Below are positions 51,993 through 61,188 of a stretch of 64,000 bases of DNA, one piece after another. Each line of letters begins with the position of its first letter. The first letter of the stretch is position 1. This DNA is from Pseudomonadota bacterium. GTDB taxonomy: Bacteria; Pseudomonadota; Gammaproteobacteria; Burkholderiales; Burkholderiaceae_C. The notes beneath the pieces were generated by a model. It worked only from the letters and a program-made list of their open reading frames with translations. It ran no database searches and had not been told where the DNA came from. The DNA lies in NCBI GenBank assembly GCA_020161775.1, contig JAIUOW010000015.1, forward strand, positions 62,001 through 126,000. Reading direction: 5' to 3'. The position numbers and the translations under genes were made by a program.

Positions 51993-52916
51993 TTGGCCTC
52001 CACCGCCGCGCTGGACAAGGGCTTGGTCGTCGGCAGCTTCGGCCGCCATTGTCTGGTGGAAACTCCCGAGGGTCAGCGCGTCATCTGCCACCCGCGCGGC
52101 AAGAAAAGCCAGGTCGTCGTGGGCGACCGCGTGCTGTGGCTGCCGTCGCAGGACGAAGGCACGGTGGAGAAGGTCGAGCAGCGGCGCAACCTGTTCTACC
52201 GCCAGGACGAAATCCGCACCAAGTCATTCGCCGCCAACCTGGACCAGGTGCTGATCCTGATCGCCGCGGAGCCCGAGTTTTCCGAAAGCCAGCTGGCGCG
52301 CGCGCTGATTGCAGCGGAAGCCGAGCGCATCCGCCCCATCATTGCGCTGAACAAGAGCGACCTGGTGGAGCCATTCGAGCGTGCCTGGAGCCGCCTGCTG
52401 CCCTACCAGCACATGCACTACGGCGTGCTGCCGCTGTGCCTGCGCCTGTCGGGTGATGTGGACCGGGCGCACCTGCTCAAGCATCTGCAGGGCAAGACCA
52501 CCCTGGTGCTGGGCCCGTCGGGCGCCGGCAAGAGCACGCTGATCAACCTGCTGGTGCCGGGTGCGCTGGCCGAGACCAATGAAATCTCGCAGGCACTGAA
52601 TTCGGGCAAGCACACCACCACCAGCACCACCTGGTACTGGGTGGATGAGGCGCGCACCACGGCGCTGATCGATTCGCCTGGCTTCCAGGAATTCGGCCTG
52701 AACCATATCGACCCGATGAACCTGGCCAGCTGCATGCCGGACCTGCGGGCCCATACCGACAACTGCAGGTTCTACAACTGCACCCACCTGCATGAACCCG
52801 GCTGCGGCGTCATGGCCCAGGTCAAGGCAGAGCCTGGCCCCACCGACATCAGCGCACGCCGCCACAAAATCTACAGCGACCTGTTTGCCGAGTTGTCACA
52901 GCCCAAACGCTACTGA
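51993..52916 (+). CDS. rsgA: Ribosome small-subunit GTPase RsgA
   Basis: This 307-residue, circularly permuted GTPase assists 30S maturation. An OB-fold N-terminus is followed by G4 NKSD, then G1 GPSGAGKST, then G3 DSPGFQEFG, in the permuted order typical of RsgA, and a C-terminal zinc site with [14 protein letters not shown]. The start is a TTG at 51993, the first with a fitting sequence. Its last 7 bases overlap the end of hisC on the other strand. Confidence 0.92.
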   Translation: MASTAALDKGLVVGSFGRHCLVETPEGQRVICHPRGKKSQVVVGDRVLWLPSQDEGTVEKVEQRRNLFYRQDEIRTKSFAANLDQVLILIAAEPEFSESQLARALIAAEAERIRPIIALNKSDLVEPFERAWSRLLPYQHMHYGVLPLCLRLSGDVDRAHLLKHLQGKTTLVLGPSGAGKSTLINLLVPGALAETNEISQALNSGKHTTTSTTWYWVDEARTTALIDSPGFQEFGLNHIDPMNLASCMPDLRAHTDNCRFYNCTHLHEPGCGVMAQVKAEPGPTDISARRHKIYSDLFAELSQPKRY

Positions 52917-53977
52917 ACGAGCCGGCCCAGTGCCTGCACCAGGGCGTCGCACTGGGCTGGCGTGCCGATGCTGATGCGCAGATATTGCTCGATGCGCGGC
53001 AGCCTGAAGTGCCGCACCAGGATGCCCACCTCGCGCAGCCGCGCGGCCAGCGTGGCGGCATCCTGCGCGGGGTGGCTGGCCAACACGAAATTGGCCGACG
53101 ACGGCAGGACCTGAAAGTCCAGGCCCTGCAGCTGCGCCACCAGGGCCTCGCGCGAGCGGATGACGGCGCTGCGCGTCTGCTCGAAGTACGCTGTGTCTTC
53201 ATAGGCGGCAACAGCGCCCGCCTGGGCCAGGCGGTCCAGCGGATAGGAATTGAAGCTGTTCTTGACGCGCTCCAGCGCATCGACAAGCGGCCGCTGGCCA
53301 AAGGCCAGCCCCACGCGCAGGCCGGCCAGCGACCGGCTCTTGGACAGCGTGTGCACCACCAGCAGGTTGGGATAGCGGTCCACCAGGCGGATGGCACTGG
53401 CCGCGCCGAAGTCCACATAGGCTTCGTCCAGCAGCACCACGCAGCCCGGCTGGCTTTGCAGCAGTTGCTCCACCTCACCCAACGCCAGCGCGCAGCCCGT
53501 CGGTGCGTTGGGGTTGGCAATGACCACGCCACCCGCATTGGCCGCGGCATAGCCGCGCACATCGATCTGCATGGCAGCGTCCAGCGGAACCATCTGCGCC
53601 GCAATGCCGTAGAGCCGGCAATACACGGCGTAGAAGCTGTAGCTCACATCCGGCATCAGCAGGGGCTTGCCCTGCTGGAAGAACGCGAAAAACGCGTGCG
53701 CCAGCACTTCGTCCGAGCCGTTGCCCACAAACACCTGCGACGCGTCGATGCCATGGTGCCGCGCCACGGCCTGGCGCAGCGCGGTGGACTCCGTGTCGGG
53801 GTACAGCTGCAGGCCCTGGCTGGCCGCGGTGGTGATGGCCTGCACCACGCGAGCGGATGGCGGGTAGGGATTTTCGTTGGTGTTGAGCTTGACCAGGTTG
53901 GCGATGCGCGGCTGCTCGCCGGGCACATAGGGCGTCAGGCCCGCCACCACAGGGCTGAAAAAAGCACTCCCGCTCAT
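52910..53977 (-). CDS. hisC: Histidinol-phosphate aminotransferase
   Basis: The protein of about 355 residues is a class II PLP enzyme: [11 protein letters not shown] substrate motif, GNGSDEV, then NPNAPTG, DEAYVDF, and the PLP lysine in [10 protein letters not shown]. It makes histidinol phosphate from imidazole acetol phosphate in histidine synthesis. It is not in a his operon here; its start overlaps the end of the broken CobD-family gene (ATGA at 53977). An alternative is a related aromatic aminotransferase. Confidence 0.9.
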   Translation of the reverse strand: MSGSAFFSPVVAGLTPYVPGEQPRIANLVKLNTNENPYPPSARVVQAITTAASQGLQLYPDTESTALRQAVARHHGIDASQVFVGNGSDEVLAHAFFAFFQQGKPLLMPDVSYSFYAVYCRLYGIAAQMVPLDAAMQIDVRGYAAANAGGVVIANPNAPTGCALALGEVEQLLQSQPGCVVLLDEAYVDFGAASAIRLVDRYPNLLVVHTLSKSRSLAGLRVGLAFGQRPLVDALERVKNSFNSYPLDRLAQAGAVAAYEDTAYFEQTRSAVIRSREALVAQLQGLDFQVLPSSANFVLASHPAQDAATLAARLREVGILVRHFRLPRIEQYLRISIGTPAQCDALVQALGRLVQ

Positions 53978-54967
53978 CAGCCCAGCAGCCGTGCCAGCGT
54001 CAGCAAGGCCAGCAGCACCATCCACAGCACCACCGAGCGCCAGACCAGGCCCACGACACTGCGCAGGTGCCCCACCTCGGGCTCACGGCCGGGGGTGGCC
54101 TCCACGCCGGCAGGCGGCTCGTTGCCAGTGGCCGCCTGGAAGGTACCGGAGCTGTTGGGTGCGAAAACGGTCTTCAGGGCCTCGCCACCCAGGCGGACAT
54201 TGATCGCGCCGGACGTGGCGGCCAGCACCACGCCGTCATTGTCATCAGGAAATCGCTGCGAATAATTGCGCCAGCTGTCAATCGCTTCCTCAAAGCCACC
54301 ACCGCAAAGCCCAGGGCCGTGGCGCGCGCGGGCAGCCAGTCAATGGCGCGCCAGGCGCGGGCGGCGGCGCCCTGCAGCGCGGCGCTGGCCGGTTGTTGCT
54401 TGGCCTTGCTGCGGTACTTCCAGTAGCGGCCCACGAACTCGCTCATGCGGTACAGCACGGCGCCCGACGGGCCCAGGCCCAGCGCGGCCAGCACCGAGAA
54501 CCAGCCCAGCACCCCGAACACATGGCGGTGGGCCGCCAGCACGGAATACTCGATGACGTGACGCACGATTTCGCTGCGCGGCAGCTCGCTGGCATCCACC
54601 TGTTGCCACTGCGCCAGCAGCTCGCGCGCGCGGGATTCGTCGCCCGCATCCAGGGCATCGCGGATCTCGGTGAAATGGTGGCTGAACTGCCTGAAGCCCA
54701 GCGTGACGTACAGGATGGCAATGCTCCACAGCACGGCAAATGGCCACCCCACGGTCCAGACCAGAAGCCAGTAGATGCCCAGCGTGGCCAGCGACGGCAC
54801 CATAACCGCCAGCGTCCAGGCCACCCAGCCGTGATGCGTTTTGCCGGCGTCGAAGTTGCGGCTGACCTGCCGTGCCCAGCCGCGCAGCGCGGCGTGGATC
54901 GCATTGTGACGCGCCAGCGGACGAACCTGCTCCAGCAACAGCGCGAACAGGATGGCGAAAAAACTCA
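53977..54967 (-). pseudogene. CobD/CbiB-family membrane protein with a frameshift
   Basis: The frame starting at 54967 (MSFFAILFALLLEQVRPL) reads correctly through several membrane spans to GFAVV near 54295, then shifts into nonsense (ALRKRLTAG...). The proper continuation, FEEAIDSWRNYSQRFPDDND then GVVLAATSGAINVRLGG, is found in another frame from about 54290 to 53977. Inserting one base (or restoring a lost GCAA, giving GNFEEA) rejoins the two, so about 1 or 4 bases were lost. The family is related to cobalamin biosynthesis CobD/CbiB and AmpE. Either the gene is inactive or the assembly has an error here. Confidence 0.85.
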
Positions 54968-55015
54968 TGGCGCAATGATAGCGCCGGGCTATTGCGGAGG
55001 GCCTCGCTGGAGACC

Positions 55016-55723
55016 TCAGGCCGAGAGGAAGCGGTAGAAGTTGCGCAGCATGCCCGCGGTGGCACCCCAGATGAACCGCTCGGTACTGCCATCCATGTAG
55101 GGCATGGACAGCCATTCGCGCCGCACGCCGGCGAACTCGACCGCGTGGTGGCGGTGGTGCGCCGGATTCATCAGGAAATCCAGAGGCACCTCGAACACGT
55201 CGGCCACCTCAAAGGCATTGGGCGTCAGTGTATGCCCCGGCTGCACCAGCGCCACCACGGGCGTCACGATGAACTGGGTACCGGTGGTATAGGTCGGCAA
55301 GGTGCCCACCACCTCGACGAAGCGCTCGTCCAGGCCCACTTCCTCATGGGCCTCGCGCAACGCGGTGTGCGCGGCGTCCCTGTCGGTTTCATCCGATTTG
55401 CCGCCGGGAAAGGCCACCTGCCCTGAGTGCGTGGACAAGTGCGTGGCACGTTCAGTCAGCAGCATCGTGGGCCGCTCGCGCATGACGATGGGCACCAGCA
55501 CCGCGGCATGGGTGGGCTTGCGGTCGGCGAACTTGCGCTCCAGCCAGAACTCGGGCTCCCACTGCGGGGGGTGCACAAAGCGCTGGCGGATCGCCCCAGG
55601 CGCCAGGGCGTCGCGCGCCAGCGCCGGCAGATGCACGTCGATGCGCGTTACCTCGACCGCACGCGGATCGAAGTTGGGCAGCCGCGACAACGGCGTATCG
55701 GCAGGGACGGGGTCAATGGGCAT
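55016..55723 (-). CDS. nudL: NUDIX CoA pyrophosphatase
   Basis: This 235-residue protein has a full NUDIX box GGKSDETDRDAAHTALREAH followed by EEVGL, and the UPF0035-like context (RATHLSTHSGQVAFPGGK) of the CoA-cleaving group. It would hydrolyse CoA or related dinucleotide substrates. It lies between the CobD-family gene and rplS, on the same strand, ahead of the terminator of the rpsP operon. Confidence 0.87.
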   Translation of the reverse strand: MPIDPVPADTPLSRLPNFDPRAVEVTRIDVHLPALARDALAPGAIRQRFVHPPQWEPEFWLERKFADRKPTHAAVLVPIVMRERPTMLLTERATHLSTHSGQVAFPGGKSDETDRDAAHTALREAHEEVGLDERFVEVVGTLPTYTTGTQFIVTPVVALVQPGHTLTPNAFEVADVFEVPLDFLMNPAHHRHHAVEFAGVRREWLSMPYMDGSTERFIWGATAGMLRNFYRFLSA

Positions 55724-55741
55724 GGCGTTCGCACGGGAATG

Positions 55742-55777
55742 AAAAAGCCGCCACGAGCACTGGGCTGGCGGCGGCTT
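55742..55777 (-). terminator. Intrinsic terminator of the rpsP operon
   Basis: On the minus strand AGCCGCC and GGCGGCT pair (55770-55776 with 55746-55752), followed by five T. It lies just past rplS. Confidence 0.75.
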
Positions 55778-55795
55778 CGGGCAAGGCGGGGCTGC

Positions 55796-56170
55796 TTACT
55801 GGGCAGCGGCGGCCTTGCTCGGCAGCTTTTCCTTGATGCGGGCCGACTTGCCGCTGCGGTCACGCAGGTAGTACAGCTTGGCGCGGCGCACATCGCCGCG
55901 ACGCTTGACTTCAATGCCGGCAATCAGCGGGCTGTAGGTCTGGAAGGTACGCTCAACGCCTTCGCCGCTGGAGATCTTGCGCACGGTGAAGCCGCTGTTC
56001 AGGCCGCGGTTGCGCTTGGCAATCACGACACCTTCATAGGCCTGCACACGCTTGCGGGTGCCTTCCACCACGTTGACGCTCACGACAACGGTGTCGCCAG
56101 GAGCGAATTCGGGGATTTTCTTGCCGAGCCGGGCGATTTCTTCCTGCTCAAGGGTCTGGATCAGATTCAT
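55796..56170 (-). CDS. rplS: 50S ribosomal protein L19
   Basis: This 124-residue ribosomal protein shows the L19 pattern: [40 protein letters not shown], and [20 protein letters not shown]. Last gene of rpsP-rimM-trmD-rplS. Confidence 0.96.
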   Translation of the reverse strand: MNLIQTLEQEEIARLGKKIPEFAPGDTVVVSVNVVEGTRKRVQAYEGVVIAKRNRGLNSGFTVRKISSGEGVERTFQTYSPLIAGIEVKRRGDVRRAKLYYLRDRSGKSARIKEKLPSKAAAAQ

Positions 56171-56273
56171 GGTTTACCTCTGGGATCTTGCCCGCGCTAC
56201 GCTAGGGGCCCGTGCGGAGCGCAAAAGTTTGCGCTGCGGTGGGCGGCCGGACAGAGGATCGAAAAGCCTTTGA

Positions 56274-57032
56274 TTATAAACAATTTTTCGCTGGTTTTGC
56301 CAGCACCGCCTCATCCACCTGCGTCAGCCGCCCAGCTGCACGGGCTGCGGCAATGAGATCGGGGCGGTGGCGGGCGGTGATTTCAAGCCGGCGGTCGCGG
56401 CGCCAGCGCTCGATCTGCGCGTGGTGGCCCGACAGCAACGCCGCCGGCACCGGCTGGCCGTCCCAGGTTTCAGGCCGTGTGTAATGGGGGCAGTCGAGCA
56501 GGCCATCCAATGCCGGGTTGAAGCTGTCCAGCTGGTGGCTGCCTTCGTCGTTCAGCACGCCGGGCTGAAGGCGGGCGACCGCATCCAGCAGGGCCATGGC
56601 GGCGATTTCACCGCCCGACAGCACAAAGTCACCCAGGCTCACCTGCACATCCACGTGGGTGTCGATGAAGCGCTGGTCGATGCCTTCGTAGCGGCCGCAG
56701 ACCAGCACCGCGCCGGCGCTGGCAGACCATTGCGCCACGGCCGCATGGTCCAGCCGCGCGCCCACGGGCGAGAACAGTACCACCGGCGCTGCATCGGCCC
56801 GCTCGGCCCGGATCGCCTGCAGACAGCGCGCCAGCGGCGCGGCCATCATCACCATGCCCGGGCCGCCGCCAAAGGGCCGGTCGTCCACGCGGCGGTAATT
56901 GCCGTCGGCAAAATCGCGCAACGCCCACAGACGCACATCCACCTGGCGCGACTCGTAGGCACGGCGCGTGACGCCAGCCTCCAGAAACGGGCCAAACAGC
57001 TCGGGAAACAGGGTAATGACGTCAAAGCGCAT
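56274..57032 (-). CDS. trmD: tRNA (guanine-37-N1)-methyltransferase
   Basis: This 252-residue SPOUT-class methyltransferase makes m1G37 in tRNAs. Sequence elements: MRFDVITLFPELF at the start, GGGPGMVMM, the knot motif CGRYEGIDQR and LGDFVLSGGE. The start at 57032 is chosen because it matches the family's MRFDVITLFP. Third in the operon, 16 bases after rimM. Confidence 0.95.
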   Translation of the reverse strand: MRFDVITLFPELFGPFLEAGVTRRAYESRQVDVRLWALRDFADGNYRRVDDRPFGGGPGMVMMAAPLARCLQAIRAERADAAPVVLFSPVGARLDHAAVAQWSASAGAVLVCGRYEGIDQRFIDTHVDVQVSLGDFVLSGGEIAAMALLDAVARLQPGVLNDEGSHQLDSFNPALDGLLDCPHYTRPETWDGQPVPAALLSGHHAQIERWRRDRRLEITARHRPDLIAAARAAGRLTQVDEAVLAKPAKNCL

Positions 57033-57048
57033 GGCGTGTGCGCACCGC

Positions 57049-57693
57049 TCAGTAGTCGGGCTGCCAGTCCACCGTGATGCGCCGGGCTGCCAGGTCCACG
57101 CCATCGACATAAGCGGACACAAACGGGATCAGGCGCTCCTGGGGCTTGCCATCCGCCTCGAAAGCCAGCACCAGCACGGTTTGCGGGCCGGTGGCCATCA
57201 GGTCGCTCACCCGGCCCAGGGCCACGCCTTCGCGGTTGACCACGTCCAGGCCCATCAGGTCCACCCAGTAGTACTCGTCGGTACCCGCCGTGGGAAAGCT
57301 GGAGCGCGGCACGAACACGCGCGCGCCCTTGAGGGCTTCGGCGGCGGAGCGGTCGGGGATGTCCTGCGCGCAGGCGACGATGGTGTCGGAGTGGTCCTTG
57401 GTCTCGCGCACGCGCAGCACCACCGTGCCCGAGAAGGTCTTGGCCCCGCGCTCGGACGGCTGCAGATACCAGCGTTTGGAAGAAAAAAGCGCCTCGGGCG
57501 AGGCGCTGTGGGGCAGGACCTTGAACCAGCCCTTGATGCCCCAGGCATCGGCGATGCGCCCGACTTCGATTGCATCTGCCGGGAGTTCGGCAGCATCAAG
57601 TGCCCCCACGCTTGTCACTGCGTGTACTTCGCTGCCCCCCGTGGGGGCCGCAGCCGCCTTGGGGCGGCCCAGCGGCGGCTGAGCCCGGGACAT
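57049..57693 (-). CDS. rimM: 16S rRNA processing protein RimM
   Basis: This 214-residue ribosome maturation factor for the 30S head has the core beginning PADAIEVGRIADAWGIKGWF and ending with the PRC-barrel part (DEYYWVDLMGLDVVNREG). About 37 residues in front of the core are encoded by a GC-rich palindromic repeat (about 57600-57690) and do not resemble RimM. The likely original start is lost or lies in GTG codons within the repeat. The rest is normal in length. Confidence 0.92.
   Translation of the reverse strand: MSRAQPPLGRPKAAAAPTGGSEVHAVTSVGALDAAELPADAIEVGRIADAWGIKGWFKVLPHSASPEALFSSKRWYLQPSERGAKTFSGTVVLRVRETKDHSDTIVACAQDIPDRSAAEALKGARVFVPRSSFPTAGTDEYYWVDLMGLDVVNREGVALGRVSDLMATGPQTVLVLAFEADGKPQERLIPFVSAYVDGVDLAARRITVDWQPDY
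57600..57690. repeat. Palindromic GC-rich element inside the 5' end of rimM
   Basis: CCCCCACG (57603-57610) pairs with CGTGGGGG (57640-57647), and GCCGCC with GGCGGC (57653-57668) around a 4-base loop. This two-hairpin element resembles intergenic palindromic repeats of Comamonadaceae (recalled, not searched). Its reading adds residues to the N-terminus of RimM. Confidence 0.6.
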
Positions 57694-57697
57694 TTGA

Positions 57698-57949
57698 TCA
57701 GGCTGCCTTGGCGGCGGCCTGCTTGATCAGGCGCTCCACGGTCGGGGAGGCCTGGGCGCCAACGCCCTTCCAGTAGGTCAGGCGGTCCTGGGCGATGCGG
57801 ATGCTTTCATCGCTGCTCTTGGCGATCGGGTTGTAAAAGCCGATGCGCTCGATGAAACGGCCGTCACGGCGCACACGCTTGTCGGCCACGACGATGTTGA
57901 AGAACGGACGGGCCTTGGCGCCGCCGCGGGAGAGTCGAATGACGACCAT
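57698..57949 (-). CDS. rpsP: 30S ribosomal protein S16
   Basis: This 83-residue protein matches S16: [40 protein letters not shown]. First gene of the operon; the repeat-bearing rimM follows 4 bases later. Confidence 0.96.
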   Translation of the reverse strand: MVVIRLSRGGAKARPFFNIVVADKRVRRDGRFIERIGFYNPIAKSSDESIRIAQDRLTYWKGVGAQASPTVERLIKQAAAKAA

Positions 57950-58049
57950 GATTTATCCTTTGGGTGGTCTGGAATTGCTTCCGGTAATCTCTCAGCGTTT
58001 GAGACACGCGACATGGCCACCCGGCCAGCGACACGCTGAAAAGCCTTCC

Positions 58050-58058
58050 ATTATATCA
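58050..58058 (-). promoter_or_regulatory. Extended -10 promoter of the rpsP operon
   Basis: On the minus strand TGATATAAT (TGn extension plus exact TATAAT) lies about 100 bases upstream of rpsP. No good -35 matches. Its position fits a leader in front of rpsP. It lies next to the divergent acetyltransferase start. Confidence 0.5.
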
Positions 58059-58070
58059 ACTTCAGGTTTT

Positions 58071-58598
58071 ATGCTTACCATCCGACCCAGCCGCGATGAC
58101 GATGTGCCCGACATCACCGCGATTTATGCCCACCATGTGCTGCATGGCACGGGCACATTTGAAACCACCCCGCCCACCGAGGCCGACATGGCCGCACGCC
58201 GTGCCGATGTGCGCGCCAAGGGCCTGCCCTGGCTGGTGGCCGAGGACGGCGGGCGCATCCTGGGCTATGCCTACTGCCAGTGGTTCAAGCCCCGGCCCGC
58301 ATACCGCTTTTCGGCCGAGGACTCGATTTACCTGGCCGCCAGCGCCACGGGCCAGGGCGTGGGCCGCCAGCTTCTGGCCGAACTCGCCCGCCACGCCGAG
58401 GCCGCTGGCGTGCGCAAGCTGATCGCGGTGATCGGCGATTCGGGCAATGCGGGCTCGGTGGGTGTCCATCGCGCGCTGGGGTTCAATGAGGTGGGCGTGC
58501 TCAAGTCCTGCGGCTGGAAATTCGGCAAATGGCTGGACGTGGTGTTGATGGAAAAATTTTTGGGCGCGGGTGACACCACGCCCGCAGAGGGCGCATGA
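58071..58598 (+). CDS. GNAT acetyltransferase (phosphinothricin-type)
   Basis: This 175-residue protein has the Pat/MnaT pattern: MLTIRPSRDDDVPDITAIYA, FKPRPAYRFSAEDSIYL, the acetyl-CoA site ATGQGVGRQLLAELARHAEA, and a late VGVHRALGFNEVG. It acetylates small amines or methionine derivatives. It is coupled to the TM2 gene by an ATGA overlap. Confidence 0.88.
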   Translation: MLTIRPSRDDDVPDITAIYAHHVLHGTGTFETTPPTEADMAARRADVRAKGLPWLVAEDGGRILGYAYCQWFKPRPAYRFSAEDSIYLAASATGQGVGRQLLAELARHAEAAGVRKLIAVIGDSGNAGSVGVHRALGFNEVGVLKSCGWKFGKWLDVVLMEKFLGAGDTTPAEGA

Positions 58599-59041
58599 AA
58601 AACAAGACCGTGGCGGCCTGGCTCGCCTTTGTGGGTGGCCCGCTGGGCCTGCACCGCTTTTACCTGCATGGCCTGGGTGACATGTGGGGCTGGGCGCTGC
58701 CCATTCCATCGGCGCTGGGCCTGTATGGCATCCAGCGGGTCCAGCAGTACGGCCTGGACGACCAGGCCAGCTGGGTGCTGATTCCGCTGCTGGGCTTCAC
58801 CATGGCGGGCTGCGCGCTCACGGCCATCATCTACGGCCTGATGACGCCCGAGAAATGGAACGCCCGCTTCAACCCCCAAGCCGCGCCCGACGCGCCGCCC
58901 GGGCGCACCAACTGGCTGACGATTGGCGCGGTGGTGGTGTCGCTGCTGATCGGCACCACCGTGCTGATGTCCAGCATCGTCTTCAGCTTCCAGCGGTACT
59001 TTGAATACCAGGTGGAAGAAGGCCGCAAGATCAGCCAGTGA
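58595..59041 (+). CDS. TM2-domain membrane protein
   Basis: This 148-residue protein begins KNKTVAAWLAFVGGPLGLHR, then FYLHGLGD, the TM2 motif that pairs a short loop with two spans; a third span is near residue 110. Function unknown; inner membrane. It overlaps the acetyltransferase gene. Confidence 0.82.
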   Translation: MKNKTVAAWLAFVGGPLGLHRFYLHGLGDMWGWALPIPSALGLYGIQRVQQYGLDDQASWVLIPLLGFTMAGCALTAIIYGLMTPEKWNARFNPQAAPDAPPGRTNWLTIGAVVVSLLIGTTVLMSSIVFSFQRYFEYQVEEGRKISQ

Positions 59042-59050
59042 TCACCCTGG

Positions 59051-60061
59051 TCAGAAAATCTGCAGGCTGACCCAGTAAGCCACGGCCGCTACGAAGGCTG
59101 ACGCGGGAATGGTGAAAATCCAGGCCCACACGATGTTGCCGGCCACGCCCCAACGCACCGCCGATGCCCGCCGGGCCGAGCCCACCCCCACGATGGCGCC
59201 GGTGATGGTGTGCGTGGTGGACACCGGGATGCCCAGGGCCGTGGCCAGGAACAGCGTGATGGCGCCGCCCGTTTCCGCGCAGAAGCCGCCTACGGGCTTG
59301 AGCTTGGTGATTTTCTGGCCCATGGTCTTGACGATGCGCCAGCCGCCAAACATGGTGCCCGCCGCGATCGCCATATAGCAGCTGATGATGACCCAGCCAG
59401 GGGGCGCCTTGTCACCCGCTGCCGTGTAGCCAGTGGCGATCAGCAGCATCCAGATGATGCCAATGGTCTTTTGCGCGTCATTGCCGCCGTGGCCCAGGCT
59501 GTAGGCCCCGGCCGAGACCAGCTGCAGGCGCCGGAACCAGGAGTCCACCCGCGAAGGCGCAGTGCGGCGGAACACCCAGGCCACCGCCAGCATCATCAGC
59601 GAACCGAGCAGGAAACCCAGCAGGGGCGACACGAAGATGAAGGCCACGGTCTTCATGATGCCGGCCGACAGCAGCGCACCCGAGCCCGCCTTGGCGATCA
59701 CCGCGCCCACGATGCCGCCGATCAGCGCATGCGAGGAGCTGCTGGGGATGCCGTAGTACCACGTCAGCACGTTCCAGGTGATCGCGCCCACCAGCGCGCC
59801 AAAGACCACGTGGGTGTCCACTACGCCGGGCTGAACGATGCCCTTGCCCACCGTGGCCGCCACGCTGAGATGGAAAATGAAGATGGCGACGAAGTTGAAG
59901 AACGCCGCGAACAGCACGGCATGTGCCGGCTTGAGCACGCCGGTGGACACAACGGTGGCAATGGAGTTCGCCGCGTCGTGAAAGCCGTTCATGAAGTCGA
60001 AGGCCAGCGCCAGCGCCACCAGAAGGACGACGACCCACAGGGCCACTTGTACCGTTTCCAT
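59051..60061 (-). CDS. pit: Low-affinity inorganic phosphate transporter (PiT)
   Basis: The protein of about 336 residues has two copies of the family signature: GFHDAANSIATVV (about 26-38) and GHGGNDAQKTIG, with 8-10 membrane spans. It takes up phosphate with protons, or exports it. It is 19 bases behind its DUF47 partner, and the two are a recognised pair. Confidence 0.92.
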   Translation of the reverse strand: METVQVALWVVVLLVALALAFDFMNGFHDAANSIATVVSTGVLKPAHAVLFAAFFNFVAIFIFHLSVAATVGKGIVQPGVVDTHVVFGALVGAITWNVLTWYYGIPSSSSHALIGGIVGAVIAKAGSGALLSAGIMKTVAFIFVSPLLGFLLGSLMMLAVAWVFRRTAPSRVDSWFRRLQLVSAGAYSLGHGGNDAQKTIGIIWMLLIATGYTAAGDKAPPGWVIISCYMAIAAGTMFGGWRIVKTMGQKITKLKPVGGFCAETGGAITLFLATALGIPVSTTHTITGAIVGVGSARRASAVRWGVAGNIVWAWIFTIPASAFVAAVAYWVSLQIF

Positions 60062-60080
60062 GCCGGGTGTTCCGTGCGGA

Positions 60081-60728
60081 TCAGGAGTTCTCGAGGACGA
60101 TGCCCTCGATCACGTTGGCCACGTCCTCGCACTTGTCTGTGATGGTTTCCAGCAGCTCGTAGATCGCCTTGAGCTTGATCACCTCGCGCACGTCGGGCTC
60201 CTCGCGGAACAGCTTGCTCATGGCGCTGCGCATCACGCGGTCGGCGTCGGATTCGAGCCGGTCGATTTCCTCGCAGGTCTTCAGCGCGGCTTCCGCCGTG
60301 GCGGGATCGGCGATCTTCTCCAGCAGCTTGACCGCGTCTTTCAGGCGCTCGCAGCACTTGACGCTCAGGTCCGTCAGGCGGGTGATCTCGTCCGTCATGT
60401 GACGCACGTCGTACAGCGCCATGGTCTCGGCGGAGTCCTGGATCAGGTCGGCCACGTCGTCCATGGTGTTGATCAGCTTGTGGATCAGGTCACGGTCGAT
60501 CGGCGTGATGAACGTCTTGTGCAGCATCTTGTTGACGTCATGCGTCACGCGGTCGGCGGCGCGCTCGGCATTGTCAACATCGCGGTTGTACTGCTCGCGC
60601 AGGTGCGGGTCGTTGTAGTTGGCCACCAGTTGCGAGAAAGCCCGCGCCGCCTCGACGATGCGGTCAGCGTGCTGGTTGAACAGTTCGAAAAAATTGCCTT
60701 CGCGCGGCATCAGCTTGCCAAACAGCAT
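60081..60728 (-). CDS. DUF47 family Pit accessory protein
   Basis: This 215-residue helical PhoU-like protein starts MLFGKLMPREGNFFELFNQH, typical of DUF47 (TIGR00153), with conserved acidic stretches (NTMDDVADLIQD and LESDADRVM). DUF47 proteins accompany Pit transporters and may regulate them. First gene of the pair. Confidence 0.9.
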   Translation of the reverse strand: MLFGKLMPREGNFFELFNQHADRIVEAARAFSQLVANYNDPHLREQYNRDVDNAERAADRVTHDVNKMLHKTFITPIDRDLIHKLINTMDDVADLIQDSAETMALYDVRHMTDEITRLTDLSVKCCERLKDAVKLLEKIADPATAEAALKTCEEIDRLESDADRVMRSAMSKLFREEPDVREVIKLKAIYELLETITDKCEDVANVIEGIVLENS

Positions 60729-60819
60729 CGCTTCGCTCCTGGGGGTGTGTCAAATATGTGACGTTCTTGTGACGGCCTGCGAGTTTAACCGGCGGCCTGC
60801 GCCCACCCCTGTGCGCTCC

Positions 60820-61188
60820 TCAACCGCTGCGGAAGATGAAGTACACCGCCCCCACCATGCACAGCGCCGCCCAGAGGTAATCCAGCTTGAACGGCTCCTT
60901 GAGGTAGAACATGGCAAAGGGCACGAACACCGCCAGGGTAATCACTTCCTGCATGATCTTGAGCTGACCGACCGTGAAGCCCGCCTGCTGGAAGCCGATG
61001 CGGTTGGCCGGCACCTGCAGCAGGTATTCAAAAAGGGCAATACCCCAGCTGACCAGCGCCGCGATGTACCAGGGCGCGGTGGCCTGGTTCTTCAGGTGGC
61101 CGTACCAGGCAAAGGTCATGAAAATATTGGAGGCCACCAGCAACAGGATGGTCTGCAACGACACCGGAATGGATTGAAACGCGGTCAT
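60820..61188 (-). CDS. DUF486 (DMT superfamily) membrane protein
   Basis: This 122-residue four-span protein starts at 61188 (MTAFQSIPVSLQTILLLVAS) and ends VYFIFRSG, matching DUF486, a compact drug/metabolite transporter relative. Its start codon and the start of the divergent pseudouridine synthase gene share the sequence CATG, so they overlap by 2 bases. Confidence 0.88.
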   Translation of the reverse strand: MTAFQSIPVSLQTILLLVASNIFMTFAWYGHLKNQATAPWYIAALVSWGIALFEYLLQVPANRIGFQQAGFTVGQLKIMQEVITLAVFVPFAMFYLKEPFKLDYLWAALCMVGAVYFIFRSG

